Positions 23,689 through 31,788 of a DNA stretch of 36,108 nucleotides are shown here, one piece after another. The notes below the pieces were generated by a model. It was not told the origin of the DNA. It searched no databases and worked only from the letters and a program-made list of their open reading frames with translations. Numbering within the stretch: position 1 is the first letter of the stretch; every line of letters begins with the position of its first letter. The stretch spans positions 1-36,108 of the forward strand of contig JAKQOD010000013.1 in the NCBI GenBank assembly GCA_029565465.1. The letters are read 5' to 3'. A program made the translations under genes and the position numbers. This stretch comes from Deltaproteobacteria bacterium (GTDB lineage: Bacteria > Myxococcota_A > Polyangia > Haliangiales > Haliangiaceae).

Positions 23689-24845
23689 GCCGCAGCTCCC
23701 GACGCCGCAACCGAAGTGCCAAGCAGCGCGGCTTCGTAACGCGCCAACGATTCGCTTGCACGATAGCGCTGCGTGCGCAGCTTCGCGGCCGCCCCCATTT
23801 GTTGGCGCAGCTGCGGGTCCAGCAACAACGCACGCGCTGCGTCGGCCAGCGCTTCGGCATCGCCAACTGGGACGAGAATGCCCGTGGTGCCGTGCTCGAT
23901 CACTTCGCGTGGCCCGTGATCACAATCGGTGGCAACCACCGGCACGCCACACGCGCCAGCTTGAATGATCACACCAGGCAAACCTTCGGCTTGTGATGAC
24001 TGCAGCAACAGGGTTGCGCGCGCCATGTAGCGCATCGGATTTGGATCGAAACCCAAAAATGTAACGTCTTCGGCCAAGCGTAACGAAACGGCAAAATCTT
24101 GCAAGGCGCCGCGGTCGGGGCCGTGGCCCAAAATTGCCAAGCGCAACGGTTGATTCGGCATCGCGCGCCGCAGCTGCGCAAACGCTACCAACATCGTTGG
24201 ATAGTCTTTGATCGCAACCAAGCGGCCACACGCGACTAGTACAGGCACACGCGCGCGTTCGGCATCGCTGAACCACGGATGCTCGACGGGCGCTGCAGCG
24301 AGGGCCGCAAAGTCGTCAGTGACCACGGGGTTGTAAACCGTGATGATGCGGCTCGCTGGCAAGCCTAGTTCGGTTTGCAGATCATGCGCAACACCGTCGG
24401 AAACGGCCGTCACAGCATCAGCGCGCCGGTACATCGCGCGTTTGAGCAGCAGCTCAGGCATCGTGCGCAGATTTGCACGATCGGCGCGCCGCAAAGCGCT
24501 GCGCTCCGACAATACCAGCCGTGCGTTGGAACGAGCCAAGCCGTGCGCGGTTACGCACACCACGTTAGCGCCGCCTGCCGTGCACATGACAACATCTGGC
24601 TTGCGTTGCCGAATCACGCGCGCCAACGCCGGCGCGGCAAGTGCCAGCCGTGAAGCGTGAAGATCGATGACGTCGACATCGGCAGGAATCGCCGAGACTA
24701 ACGCGCCGGTCTTTTTCACGAGCACCAACGTAAGTTCAAACCGTTTGCGATCGAGCGTTTCCAACAACGTCAAGGTGACGCGATCGGCACCGCCATCGGC
24801 CAAGGTCGGCCGAAACAGCATCACGCGTGTACGAGCATTGCTCAC
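23685..24845 (-). CDS. Glycosyltransferase family 4
   Basis: 386 residues, GT-B fold. The N-terminal acceptor domain opens VMLFRPTLADGGADRVTLTL. The donor domain contains GRLVAIKDYPTMLVAFAQL, LAILGHGPDRGAL and SSQAEGLPGVIIQAGACGVP. The usual E-x7-E donor-binding motif reads E-x7-Q (EGLPGVIIQ), so the second Glu is replaced; the rest is intact. It adds a sugar to the lipid-linked repeat unit at the cytoplasmic membrane face. It overlaps both neighbours by 4 nt in a translationally coupled operon. Confidence 0.85.
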   Translation of the reverse strand: MSNARTRVMLFRPTLADGGADRVTLTLLETLDRKRFELTLVLVKKTGALVSAIPADVDVIDLHASRLALAAPALARVIRQRKPDVVMCTAGGANVVCVTAHGLARSNARLVLSERSALRRADRANLRTMPELLLKRAMYRRADAVTAVSDGVAHDLQTELGLPASRIITVYNPVVTDDFAALAAAPVEHPWFSDAERARVPVLVACGRLVAIKDYPTMLVAFAQLRRAMPNQPLRLAILGHGPDRGALQDFAVSLRLAEDVTFLGFDPNPMRYMARATLLLQSSQAEGLPGVIIQAGACGVPVVATDCDHGPREVIEHGTTGILVPVGDAEALADAARALLLDPQLRQQMGAAAKLRTQRYRASESLARYEAALLGTSVAASGAAA

Positions 24846-25543
24846 GCGTTGGCTCCAGCGTCGTCACCGAGGCCAGCCCATTCGCCGTGCCAGTCTTCGG
24901 CCCATGCGTCGATGATCGCTGGTAGCGCGCGCAAATCGGGCGACTTCCGCACAGCTTTTTCGCGCCAGGTAGCCGCAAGCGCTGCGGTATCACGAGCCAG
25001 AAATGCAGTTTCAACCGCAGCTGCGGCTTTGTAGTCCGATAGGCCGTCGCCGATAAACAGCATTTGCGCTGCAGCAAAGCCAAACCGCGCCATGAGATCG
25101 CGCAAGATCACCGGCTTTTCCGTCGGTGTACCCCACACTTCGCGGAAGTAGCCGCGCAACCCGCGACGCTCGATGATCAGTTCAAGTTCGGCTTGTGGTG
25201 TGCCGGACGCGACGAACAACGGCAAGCGCTGCGATAAGCCCTGCAAGGCTTCGAGCGCGCCCGGCACAAACGGCGCAGCCAAGATTTTATCAAGCGCCAG
25301 CGTCGAGAACTGTTCGCCTAACGCTTGGCTTTGCGCTTCGCTCAACGGTTGCTGCAGCACATTGGCGTAGATCCACTCAAATTTTTTGAAGCGCGAAATG
25401 CCTAGATTCGCCAAATGGTGCTCGCGCACCTTGGCAGCAACGTCGGGCCCATGATGCGCAAACATTTCGATGAATGCATCGGTCTTCAGATCGGCGGATT
25501 CCAACACAACGCCGTCGAAATCAAACACAATGGCGCGCAACAT
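24842..25543 (-). CDS. HAD-superfamily phosphatase (beta-phosphoglucomutase/phosphoglycolate type)
   Basis: 233 residues. HAD motif I is FDFDGVV (Asp8 nucleophile, Asp10), motif II LFVASGTPQ, motif III Lys in PTEKPVIL, and motif IV FIGDGLSDYKAA. A helical cap follows motif I. The family dephosphorylates small phosphates or sugar phosphates, or acts as a phosphomutase. Placed between an epimerase and glycosyltransferases, it probably removes phosphate from a sugar precursor before nucleotide activation. The TAATG overlap with the upstream epimerase gene shows coupling. The substrate is not known. Confidence 0.82.
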   Translation of the reverse strand: MLRAIVFDFDGVVLESADLKTDAFIEMFAHHGPDVAAKVREHHLANLGISRFKKFEWIYANVLQQPLSEAQSQALGEQFSTLALDKILAAPFVPGALEALQGLSQRLPLFVASGTPQAELELIIERRGLRGYFREVWGTPTEKPVILRDLMARFGFAAAQMLFIGDGLSDYKAAAAVETAFLARDTAALAATWREKAVRKSPDLRALPAIIDAWAEDWHGEWAGLGDDAGANA

Positions 25544-26460
25544 TAGCGATGCTCCCCGTCGGCGCTTTGCAACTCGCGATGAATATCTTCGATCATCTGC
25601 AAAATCCCTTGGCCCATATCAACATAGTTGGTGGCCACCAATTTGCGGCCAGGCTTCGGCGTGTAAGCATACGGCGTCACGCTGTAGTGTCCGCTGCCCG
25701 GACCATCGACGTGTTTATAGTCGACGCTGACTGGGCGGCCTAACATCTCGCTGAACATGGTGAACAAATCACCAGCGCGCAGCGGCGCCGGCCCGGTTAG
25801 CATCACGTGTTTGCCTTCGAACTCTGGTGCCAGCGCATCAACTGACAACCGCGCTGCATCTTCGACGTGAATATACTCGCGAATGTCTTCAGCTTTGCCG
25901 TTGTACGCAATCGCACCTTCGGAAATGGCCGCGCGTAGCAAACGATACACACCGTTCGACGCATCGGCGCGTGGGCCGTACAAACTACCGTAACGCAACA
26001 CGGTGTAGCGCAAGCCAAACCGGCGTTCGTACTCTTCGATGTAGTTCTCGCACGCTTGTTTCGAAGCGCGATAGAAGCCGCCTTCGCGGCTGTAAACATA
26101 CACCGTGCTGGCAAACACAAAGCGCTGCACGCCTTGGGTGCGCATCGCTTCGAGCAGATTCACGGTGCCGACAATGTTGGCGTGCACCGTCGCCAACGGC
26201 TGGCTTTTCGCAGCGTTGAGATCGGCGAAACCTGCCAAGTGATACACTGCATCGTGACCCGCAACCGCTGCGGTGAGTGCATCGAGATCCGCGAGATCGG
26301 CGACCACGGCACGCACGTTCGGTGAACGCCCGTCGAGCCACTTCGATGGCGCACGATCCAGCACGGTGACGCGGTGGCCCGCAGCTACCAATGCGTCAAC
26401 GAGGTGGCTGCCTAAAAAGCCAGCGCCACCGGTGAGCAAAATATTGCGGCCGCTGCTCAT
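25543..26460 (-). CDS. NAD-dependent epimerase/dehydratase (extended SDR)
   Basis: 305 residues. The NAD-binding motif TGGAGFLGSH (10-19), a conserved DLADLDAL, Ser118 in FASTVYVY and the catalytic Tyr130-x3-Lys134 (YRASK) are all present, as is LRYGSLYGPRAD. These define extended SDRs of the UDP-glucose 4-epimerase/GDP-mannose dehydratase group, which remodel nucleotide sugars. The exact reaction is open. It lies 6 nt after the dehydrogenase gene and is coupled to the HAD gene. Confidence 0.87.
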   Translation of the reverse strand: MSSGRNILLTGGAGFLGSHLVDALVAAGHRVTVLDRAPSKWLDGRSPNVRAVVADLADLDALTAAVAGHDAVYHLAGFADLNAAKSQPLATVHANIVGTVNLLEAMRTQGVQRFVFASTVYVYSREGGFYRASKQACENYIEEYERRFGLRYTVLRYGSLYGPRADASNGVYRLLRAAISEGAIAYNGKAEDIREYIHVEDAARLSVDALAPEFEGKHVMLTGPAPLRAGDLFTMFSEMLGRPVSVDYKHVDGPGSGHYSVTPYAYTPKPGRKLVATNYVDMGQGILQMIEDIHRELQSADGEHR

Positions 26461-26466
26461 CGACGG

Positions 26467-27396
26467 TTACGCCTTGCCTAGGCTACGCAACAAGTTTTGC
26501 GCGGCTTCGGTTTCCATGCGCAAGCGCGCTTCGCGTGCGTACGAGCCGATATGCGCGGTGAGTACGACGTTTTTCAACGTTGCAAGCGGCCCAGCGTATG
26601 GCTCTTTTTCAAAACAATCCAGATACGCGCCGGCTTTGGCGTTGGCTTGCAAGTGCGCCAACAGCGCTGCTTCGTCGACGAGCCCGCCGCGTGCGGTGTT
26701 GACCAGAATCGCATCGCGCTTCATCGACGCGAGTTGCGCTGCACCGATCAAGTTGTGCGCAGCTTTGCTGTACGGCACATGAATCGACACGATATCGGCG
26801 TCGGCCACCACGCGATCAAGCGTTGCGTAGGTTGCGCCAAGCGCGGTTGCAGCCGCGGCGTCTTGCACTACGTCGTAGGCCAACAGCTTGCAATCGAATG
26901 GCGCGATCAACGTTGCCAGCGCTCGGGCAACCTGGCCAAAACCGACGAAGCCAACCGTTTTGCCACGCAGCAAGCGGCCCATTGGCTTGTCGAAACTGCC
27001 AGCGCGAATCGATGCATCACTCGCTGGCACTTGGCGCAAAATCGCCATCAAGCCGGCCAGCGTCAGCTCCGCCACCGCGTCGACGTGCGCCGATGGCGTG
27101 TTGCTTACCGCGATGCCAAGTTCTTTGGCGGCAACTTGGTCAACGCCGTCCATGCCAACACCGACGCGCGAAATCGCTTTGAGGCCTGGCAGGCCACGCA
27201 ACAAATCGCCGGTGAGTTTTTCGGTGCCAGCGATCAAGCCAACTACACCGTCGAGATGCACTTTGGCTTCGTCGGTGGTCAGCGTGCGGCCATGCGGATT
27301 CATCCGCACTTCAAAACCCGCAGCACGCACCAATTCAAGCGGCGCCGCGTTTTCTTTACCAAATGAACTTGTTGAGACTGCAACGATACCAGACAT
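26467..27396 (-). CDS. D-isomer 2-hydroxyacid dehydrogenase (phosphoglycerate dehydrogenase-like)
   Basis: 309 residues. The Rossmann motif VGFGQVAR (151-158) has Ala where the third Gly usually is. Catalytic residues are Arg236 (NTARGGLVD), Glu265 (FEKEP) and His282 (TAHIGSYAREAR). It lacks the regulatory ACT domain of many SerA proteins. Members reduce 2-keto acids to D-2-hydroxy acids with NAD(P)H. In this operon it could make or oxidise a hydroxyacid building block of the polysaccharide, e.g. a glycerate- or lactate-like group (inference), rather than serve serine synthesis. Confidence 0.85.
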   Translation of the reverse strand: MSGIVAVSTSSFGKENAAPLELVRAAGFEVRMNPHGRTLTTDEAKVHLDGVVGLIAGTEKLTGDLLRGLPGLKAISRVGVGMDGVDQVAAKELGIAVSNTPSAHVDAVAELTLAGLMAILRQVPASDASIRAGSFDKPMGRLLRGKTVGFVGFGQVARALATLIAPFDCKLLAYDVVQDAAAATALGATYATLDRVVADADIVSIHVPYSKAAHNLIGAAQLASMKRDAILVNTARGGLVDEAALLAHLQANAKAGAYLDCFEKEPYAGPLATLKNVVLTAHIGSYAREARLRMETEAAQNLLRSLGKA

Positions 27397-27450
27397 CTGA
27401 CTAGCTCCTGTAACGACGAGTGCAAGTGCGACGTGCGAACAACGCGACGC

Positions 27451-28185
27451 TCAGTGATCTTCTTCTTTGATGCGCTTCACCATCTCTGGGTTTTTGACCC
27501 ACTCTTGCGAGAAGAACACATCGATCAAACCGTGGATGTCGCGCCCAGTCACCCATGGCCGGATGATCGGATGCACATTTTTGCCCATCCACCACCAAGG
27601 GTTGGGGCCGTCTTGGGTTTGCACGGTTTGTTTGCGGAACGCCCACACACCTTGGTCGTAATAATACGCCTTCGGGTAGCTTTGGCGCTCGGTCGACACT
27701 TTGCGTGGCCCGCCAAACGTTTCGATCAGGCCTTCGTTATTGATCTGCAGCGCGCGGTACGGATGGTCGTCGGCGGCTTCCCACACGGTCATCACCGAGT
27801 CGAGTTCTTTGCGCTCGTCGAGCAAATTGAGCGCTTGATCGATGATTTCGCCGTCGATGTAAACGGTGTTGCCAAGCAACAACACAATGTTTTCGACGTT
27901 TTCGCAGCGCGCGTCGACGTATTCGACCGCGTGTTTGATCACGATGCCGTGATTAACGCTGTCACCGCCGAGTTCGTCGGGGCGTGGGATGATTTTGGCA
28001 CCCGCATCGCGCGAGGCTTGCGCAATGCCTTCACCGTCGGTCGACACCCAAACTTCGCCGATGCGTTTGGCGGCTTGTGCGGCGTGGATGGGGTAATGAA
28101 CCATCGGCTTGCCTTCGAGCGGCAGGATGTTTTTGTTGATGATGGATTTGGACCCAGCGCGGGCCGTTACAATAGCGACATTCAT
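27451..28185 (-). CDS. Divergent CMP-sugar-type cytidylyltransferase
   Basis: 244 residues. The N-terminus VAIVTARAGSKSIINKNILP is the nucleotide-binding loop of the acylneuraminate/Kdo cytidylyltransferase family (NeuA/KdsB), which transfers CMP from CTP to an acidic sugar. Differences from NeuA are visible: the loop has GSKSIINKN instead of GSKG-x-P-x-KN, the usual LQPTSPLR region reads LLLGNTVYIDG, and a Trp-rich segment (PNPWWWMG) is inserted before the C-terminal metal-site region (GRDIHGLID). No NeuB/KdsA-type synthase is in the window, so the activated acid is unknown. It heads the main minus-strand operon, with a candidate promoter about 50 nt upstream. Confidence 0.75.
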   Translation of the reverse strand: MNVAIVTARAGSKSIINKNILPLEGKPMVHYPIHAAQAAKRIGEVWVSTDGEGIAQASRDAGAKIIPRPDELGGDSVNHGIVIKHAVEYVDARCENVENIVLLLGNTVYIDGEIIDQALNLLDERKELDSVMTVWEAADDHPYRALQINNEGLIETFGGPRKVSTERQSYPKAYYYDQGVWAFRKQTVQTQDGPNPWWWMGKNVHPIIRPWVTGRDIHGLIDVFFSQEWVKNPEMVKRIKEEDH

Positions 28186-28235
28186 ATGGGCTCTTGCCTT
28201 TGGTGGCGACGACTTGGCGACGATGTTGCTTGGGA

Positions 28236-28258
28236 CTTATAGCTTAGTTAACAGCTAT
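28236..28258 (-). promoter_or_regulatory. Promoter-like palindrome upstream of the polysaccharide operon
   Basis: ATAGCT (28239-28244) and AGCTAT (28253-28258) are inverted arms around 8 bp, and on the minus strand TATAAG (28241-28236) is a near-consensus -10 about 50 nt upstream of the ATG at 28185. No good -35 is seen, so activation or a weak promoter is likely. Confidence 0.35.
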
Positions 28259-28288
28259 TTGCGGAGGTCGCAGGCAACTTGTTCGCAC

Positions 28289-28325
28289 TCGAACGTTAGT
28301 GCTCCAAGCGCACGCAAACGTTCGA
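28289..28325. terminator. Nine-bp inverted repeat between pgl and the cytidylyltransferase gene
   Basis: TCGAACGTT (28289-28297) and AACGTTCGA (28317-28325) are perfect arms; GTGC/GCAC pair inside the spacer. It lies 24 nt after the pgl stop on the minus strand. No T-tract follows on that strand, so it may be a factor-dependent terminator or an operator for the downstream operon. Confidence 0.4.
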
Positions 28326-28348
28326 AAAACCGGCAATTTTTGTGATTT

Positions 28349-29047
28349 TTATTGCTGTGCTGCAGCGTCTGCGTCGAGCAACCAAACCGCGCGTGGTCCA
28401 AGGGCGGCAGCCAAGCGCGCGGCCGGCAGGTCGGAGCCTGGCAAGGCCGCCAACATGCTGGCTTTGCTGGCACCGGTGACTACGAAAATCACCTGACGGG
28501 CAGCGGCCAAACGTTCGAAGGACGCGCTAACGCGAGCGCCGTCGCGGGCCGGGACAAACGCGGCGCCGGTTGGGTTTGTATTCACAAACGCGGCATCACC
28601 GGGAAACAACGATGCAGTGTGGCCATCGGCGCCGACACCGAGCAGCGCGAGATCAAATGTCAGCCCGCCCGGCGTGCTGGCAGCGGCGGCATTCATCGCG
28701 TCGGCGGCTGCCGTTGCGCCGTGCTCACCAGCGATGCGATGCACCACACGCGGCGGGTGTAGCGCGCGCTGCAAGTACGCTTGTTGCACCATCGCAAAAT
28801 TGCTATCGGCGTGGTCAGGCGGCACCATGCGCTCGTCGGAAAACCAAAGGTCAACGTTGCGCAGATCGATCGCTGCAGGCAGCAGGCTATACAGCGTGCG
28901 CGGCGTCGTGCCGCCTGCGATGCACAAATGATGTAGCGCTGCGCCAGGCTTGCGACTGTCGTCCGCTAACCGGACAATATATGCAAGCGCCGCAGCGGCG
29001 ACTGCATGCGGGTCGGCGCAAACGTGAACCTGTTGTAAACGTTGCAT
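28349..29047 (-). CDS. pgl: 6-phosphogluconolactonase
   Basis: 232 residues, DevB/SOL type. It hydrolyses 6-phosphogluconolactone to 6-phosphogluconate in the oxidative pentose phosphate pathway. Hallmarks: IAGGTTPRTLYSLL (phosphate loop), WFSDERMVPPDHADSN, and LGVGADGHTASLFPG with the conserved His. Length is normal. No zwf or gnd is adjacent; the gene is instead sandwiched after a glycosyltransferase (2-nt gap) in a polysaccharide operon. Co-expression would supply NADPH and pentose, or the gene may simply have been captured by the operon. Confidence 0.9.
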   Translation of the reverse strand: MQRLQQVHVCADPHAVAAAALAYIVRLADDSRKPGAALHHLCIAGGTTPRTLYSLLPAAIDLRNVDLWFSDERMVPPDHADSNFAMVQQAYLQRALHPPRVVHRIAGEHGATAAADAMNAAAASTPGGLTFDLALLGVGADGHTASLFPGDAAFVNTNPTGAAFVPARDGARVSASFERLAAARQVIFVVTGASKASMLAALPGSDLPAARLAAALGPRAVWLLDADAAAQQ

Positions 29048-29049
29048 GG

Positions 29050-30174
29050 CTACAGTCCTAACGTATCGAGCATATGGTTGGCCACGGCGCGGGCATCGTA
29101 CAACTGCACGATGCGTTGGCGCGCAGCAGTGCCCATGCGTTGTAGCAAGGCGGGGTCGTCGGTCAACGCCAAGCCGGCGCGGGTCAAAGCGGCAGCATCG
29201 CGAACCGGCACTAACAACCCTTGTTCACCGTCGACGATTGTTTCGCGGCAGCCGGGCGCGTCGGTGGTGATAATCGCACGCCCCATGCTCATGGCTTCGA
29301 GCACCGAGCGCGGCGTGCCTTCGCGATACGATGGCAAAACCAGCACCTGCGCACGTGCGATCGCCGGGCGAATATCGGCTTGGGCGCCAAGGTATTCGAT
29401 GCTGCCTTCGCGAATCCAGCCATCGAGTTCGGCTTGGCTGACGCTGGTGGGGTTGGGATCGAGCCAGCCAGCGACTAAAAACCTTGTCGCCGGCCGAACT
29501 GCGCGTACGGCACGCGCCATCGCGGCGTATTCGCGAATGCCTTTGTCAGCGAGCAAGCGGCCAACGAATAAGAACGTCCGGCCTTCGGACGATGCCATTT
29601 CAAGCGGCGCAACTGCGTAGTGGTCAACGTCAACGCCACTGCCCCGCACGATTTCAACCGCTGTTCGCTTCGGTAGCAGCCCAAGCCGGCCGAACTCGGC
29701 TTTGTCGTCGGGATTTTGAAAAAAAACTTGCTGGCACTGCGCCAAACCAAGCCGATACATGCCGCGCGCGACCGCCGACACGGCGCGGTGTTTGACGCTG
29801 CTCGGCGGCGCAAAAGCGTAGCCAAGTCCTGTGATCATCGCAGCGCGGCGTGGCACCCCAGCTGCGCGCGCTGCCATGGCGCCGTACACCACCGGCTTGA
29901 TCGTGTACGCAAAGAACTGTTCGGCGCGCAGCGCTCGCATGCGGTGCTGCAGCTCGCGCACCAGTTGCACGTCGCGGCGCGGGTCGAGGCCGGCCCGCTC
30001 GACGCCAATCGCTTGAAAATCGACGCCGATGTCAGCAAGGCCCGCTGTGGTTTCAGCGTCTTGATCGGCAGCCATTGCGGTCACCTGATGGCCGCGCCCG
30101 ACCATCGCCGCAAGCAACGGGCCACGAAACTTCAGCAATGACGGCGCCCAACCGCCGACGACAACGATGCGCAT
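29050..30174 (-). CDS. Glycosyltransferase family 4 (PglA/WbpX-like)
   Basis: 374 residues. N-terminus MRIVVVGGWAPSLLKFRGPL; the segment IKPVVYGAMAARAAGVPRRA and GLGYAF are typical of the GT4 group that adds the second sugar to undecaprenyl-linked units. The C-terminal donor domain has FLFVGRLLADKGIREYAAMA and the intact E-x7-E motif (EGTPRSVLE). It starts with a TGATG overlap on the acetyltransferase and is followed 2 nt later by pgl. Likely function is addition of a HexNAc-type sugar to the repeat unit; the donor is not certain. Confidence 0.85.
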   Translation of the reverse strand: MRIVVVGGWAPSLLKFRGPLLAAMVGRGHQVTAMAADQDAETTAGLADIGVDFQAIGVERAGLDPRRDVQLVRELQHRMRALRAEQFFAYTIKPVVYGAMAARAAGVPRRAAMITGLGYAFAPPSSVKHRAVSAVARGMYRLGLAQCQQVFFQNPDDKAEFGRLGLLPKRTAVEIVRGSGVDVDHYAVAPLEMASSEGRTFLFVGRLLADKGIREYAAMARAVRAVRPATRFLVAGWLDPNPTSVSQAELDGWIREGSIEYLGAQADIRPAIARAQVLVLPSYREGTPRSVLEAMSMGRAIITTDAPGCRETIVDGEQGLLVPVRDAAALTRAGLALTDDPALLQRMGTAARQRIVQLYDARAVANHMLDTLGL

Positions 30175-30908
30175 CAGAGCCGCTCGCGTGGCGTCAACGG
30201 GCGCGCTGGTACGCCCACGGCCGTGGTGCCGCTAGGAATATCACGTACGACTGCCGCGCCAGCTCCGATGATCACATCGTCGCCAATGGTGATGCCAGGC
30301 GCGACCACTGCGCCGATGCCGATAAAGCTACGTGCACCAACGGTAACGCCGCCGGCTAGACGCGCGCCTGGTGCAATGTGCACTGCATCGCCAAGCACGC
30401 AGTCGTGATCGACCGAGGCACCGGTGTTGATAATACAATGCGCGCCGATGACGGTATCAGGCTGAACAATCGCGCCTGCAAACACCACGGTGCCGGTCCC
30501 GATGCGTACGGTGCTGTGCACAATCGATTGATGATGTATCACTGTAGCAAACCGACATTTGGCGGTGGTTCCAATGCGTGCGCGCACCCCGTTGTTACCG
30601 ATAGCGAGTACGGCGCAGAAATGCGGATCACGCAAGATCGATGCGTTGTCGCCTTCGACGGTGATACCCATAATTGATCGCCCGTGGATTGCCGTATTGT
30701 CGTCGCGCACGCGAATGTCCGGCCACAATGCAACCGGCTCGCCACCTAGCGGCAGCATGATTGACTGCGCTGTCGCAATAACCACCTTGGCATGCCCACC
30801 AGCACCGATCACGTAAAGTGGATTTAACGAGCGCTGCGCTGACACAGCGGCAGTGTCGCGCGCGCCGCGGCTCAGGTCAACCCGCGACAACCTGCCACTG
30901 GTAAGCAC
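30174..30908 (-). CDS. Sugar O/N-acetyltransferase, NeuD/PglD type
   Basis: 244 residues from the GTG at 30908. The conserved part begins at about residue 29: LYVIGAGGHAKVVI is the PglD N-terminal nucleotide-sugar domain, and residues about 125-235 form a left-handed beta-helix of hexapeptide repeats (GTGTVVFAGAIVQPDTVIGA, GDDVIIGAGAAVVRDIPSG). Family members acetylate UDP-amino sugars or sialic-acid-type sugars using acetyl-CoA, with the catalytic His in VDHDCVLGD. The first 25 residues look non-conserved, so internal starts (TTG at 30890, GTG at 30845) are possible. It begins the three-gene block acetyltransferase-GT4-pgl. Confidence 0.83.
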   Translation of the reverse strand: MLTSGRLSRVDLSRGARDTAAVSAQRSLNPLYVIGAGGHAKVVIATAQSIMLPLGGEPVALWPDIRVRDDNTAIHGRSIMGITVEGDNASILRDPHFCAVLAIGNNGVRARIGTTAKCRFATVIHHQSIVHSTVRIGTGTVVFAGAIVQPDTVIGAHCIINTGASVDHDCVLGDAVHIAPGARLAGGVTVGARSFIGIGAVVAPGITIGDDVIIGAGAAVVRDIPSGTTAVGVPARPLTPRERL

Positions 30909-30943
30909 TGCGACGACCCAGGCCCAGGCAGCATCCGATTTGA

Positions 30944-31693
30944 ATGATTCCCGATGCAGCCAACGCGAGCGCGTTCACCACGACGGCCTTTATTGCCTTG
31001 CCACTTGCGATCATGGGCCTTGCCCTCTACGCCGTAGCGCGAGGCGGCCAACGCAGCGCACGCGACGTTGCCGTAGTTGCAGCGGCGTTCGCAGGCTGGC
31101 TCGCCATCACTGGTGCAGCCGCGGCCAGCGGCAAGGTGGCCGATTTTGCAGCAAAGCCACCATTATTGCCTATTCTTGTTGTCGTCGGCATGGTCGGCGC
31201 GGTGGCGTTCACGCGCAGCCGATTTGGTATCGCCATCGTCGAGCAAACGCCATTGTGCGCGTTGATCGCGTTTCATGCATTTCGGTTCGTGCTTGAACTC
31301 GCCATGGGCCATGCAGCGCAGCAACACGTGATGCCGTCGGTGATGTCATTTGCAGGCTACAATTTCGACATTATCACCGGCGCCACTGCATTGGTGCTGG
31401 CCTACAGCCTCCACCGCGGTCACCGCAACGGCTGGGCGCCGCGCTGGCTCGTGGTCGCTTGGAACTGTATGGGCCTGGCTTTTTTAATCATTGTGGGTGG
31501 CTTGGCCATCGCCGCGACGCCAATGTTCGAAGCCTTTGGCCCAGCGCAACGCAACACCTGGATCGCACATGTGCCTTTCGTCTGGCTGCCAACTGTATTG
31601 GTGCCGGCGGCGCTGGCGGGCCATATCATGGTGTTTCGCAAGCTGGGGCAATTGCAGCATACTCACGCAGCTAGCTCGCCGACGACGAGCTAG
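30944..31693 (+). CDS. Seven-helix membrane protein of unknown function
   Basis: 249 residues with about seven hydrophobic segments (roughly 14-33, 42-60, 74-89, 98-117, 140-155, 166-188 and 203-225). Conserved-looking polar spots within the membrane region are HAFRFVLELAM and YNFDIITGATALVL. I recognise the general appearance of a widespread uncharacterised inner-membrane family, but no function. The gene is divergent from the acetyltransferase with only 35 nt between starts, and no good promoter or Shine-Dalgarno sequence is visible. A GC-rich hairpin follows before rseP. Confidence 0.65.
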   Translation: MIPDAANASAFTTTAFIALPLAIMGLALYAVARGGQRSARDVAVVAAAFAGWLAITGAAAASGKVADFAAKPPLLPILVVVGMVGAVAFTRSRFGIAIVEQTPLCALIAFHAFRFVLELAMGHAAQQHVMPSVMSFAGYNFDIITGATALVLAYSLHRGHRNGWAPRWLVVAWNCMGLAFLIIVGGLAIAATPMFEAFGPAQRNTWIAHVPFVWLPTVLVPAALAGHIMVFRKLGQLQHTHAASSPTTS

Positions 31694-31717
31694 CCGTAAC
31701 GTCCAAGCGCACGGCTG

Positions 31718-31736
31718 GCACGCGCCCCCAGCGTGC
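31718..31736 (+). terminator. GC-rich hairpin between a membrane-protein gene and rseP
   Basis: GCACGC (31718-31723) and GCGTGC (31731-31736) form a 6-bp stem with a 7-nt loop, 24 nt after the stop codon. No T-tract follows. Confidence 0.35.
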
Positions 31737-31776
31737 GAATCTGCTGCGACGAGTCGCCGCACGGCGGCGCGGCTGC

Positions 31777-31782
31777 TATAGT
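31777..31782 (+). promoter_or_regulatory. -10 hexamer of a probable leaderless rseP promoter
   Basis: TATAGT ends 6 nt before the ATG at 31789, with no Shine-Dalgarno sequence between. There is no consensus -35 at 17 bp. Transcription would begin at the start codon. Confidence 0.4.
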
Positions 31783-31788
31783 CGGCGC

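Noticed and set aside
26497..27366. 289-codon plus-strand open frame
   Set aside because: Antisense to the hydroxyacid dehydrogenase; composition rich in Arg, His and Cys as expected for a shadow frame.
26467..27396. serA of the serine pathway, paired with serC
   Set aside because: It lacks an ACT domain, is 18 kb from serC and lies inside the polysaccharide operon; a biosynthetic role for the glycan is more likely.
27433..28242. 269-codon plus-strand open frame
   Set aside because: Antisense to the cytidylyltransferase, with no family motif; the minus-strand frame has clear motifs and operon context.
17488..30908. Sialic, legionaminic or pseudaminic acid pathway
   Set aside because: Only the cytidylyltransferase and a NeuD/PglD-type acetyltransferase resemble that pathway; no NeuB-type synthase or UDP-sugar hydrolysing epimerase is in the window.
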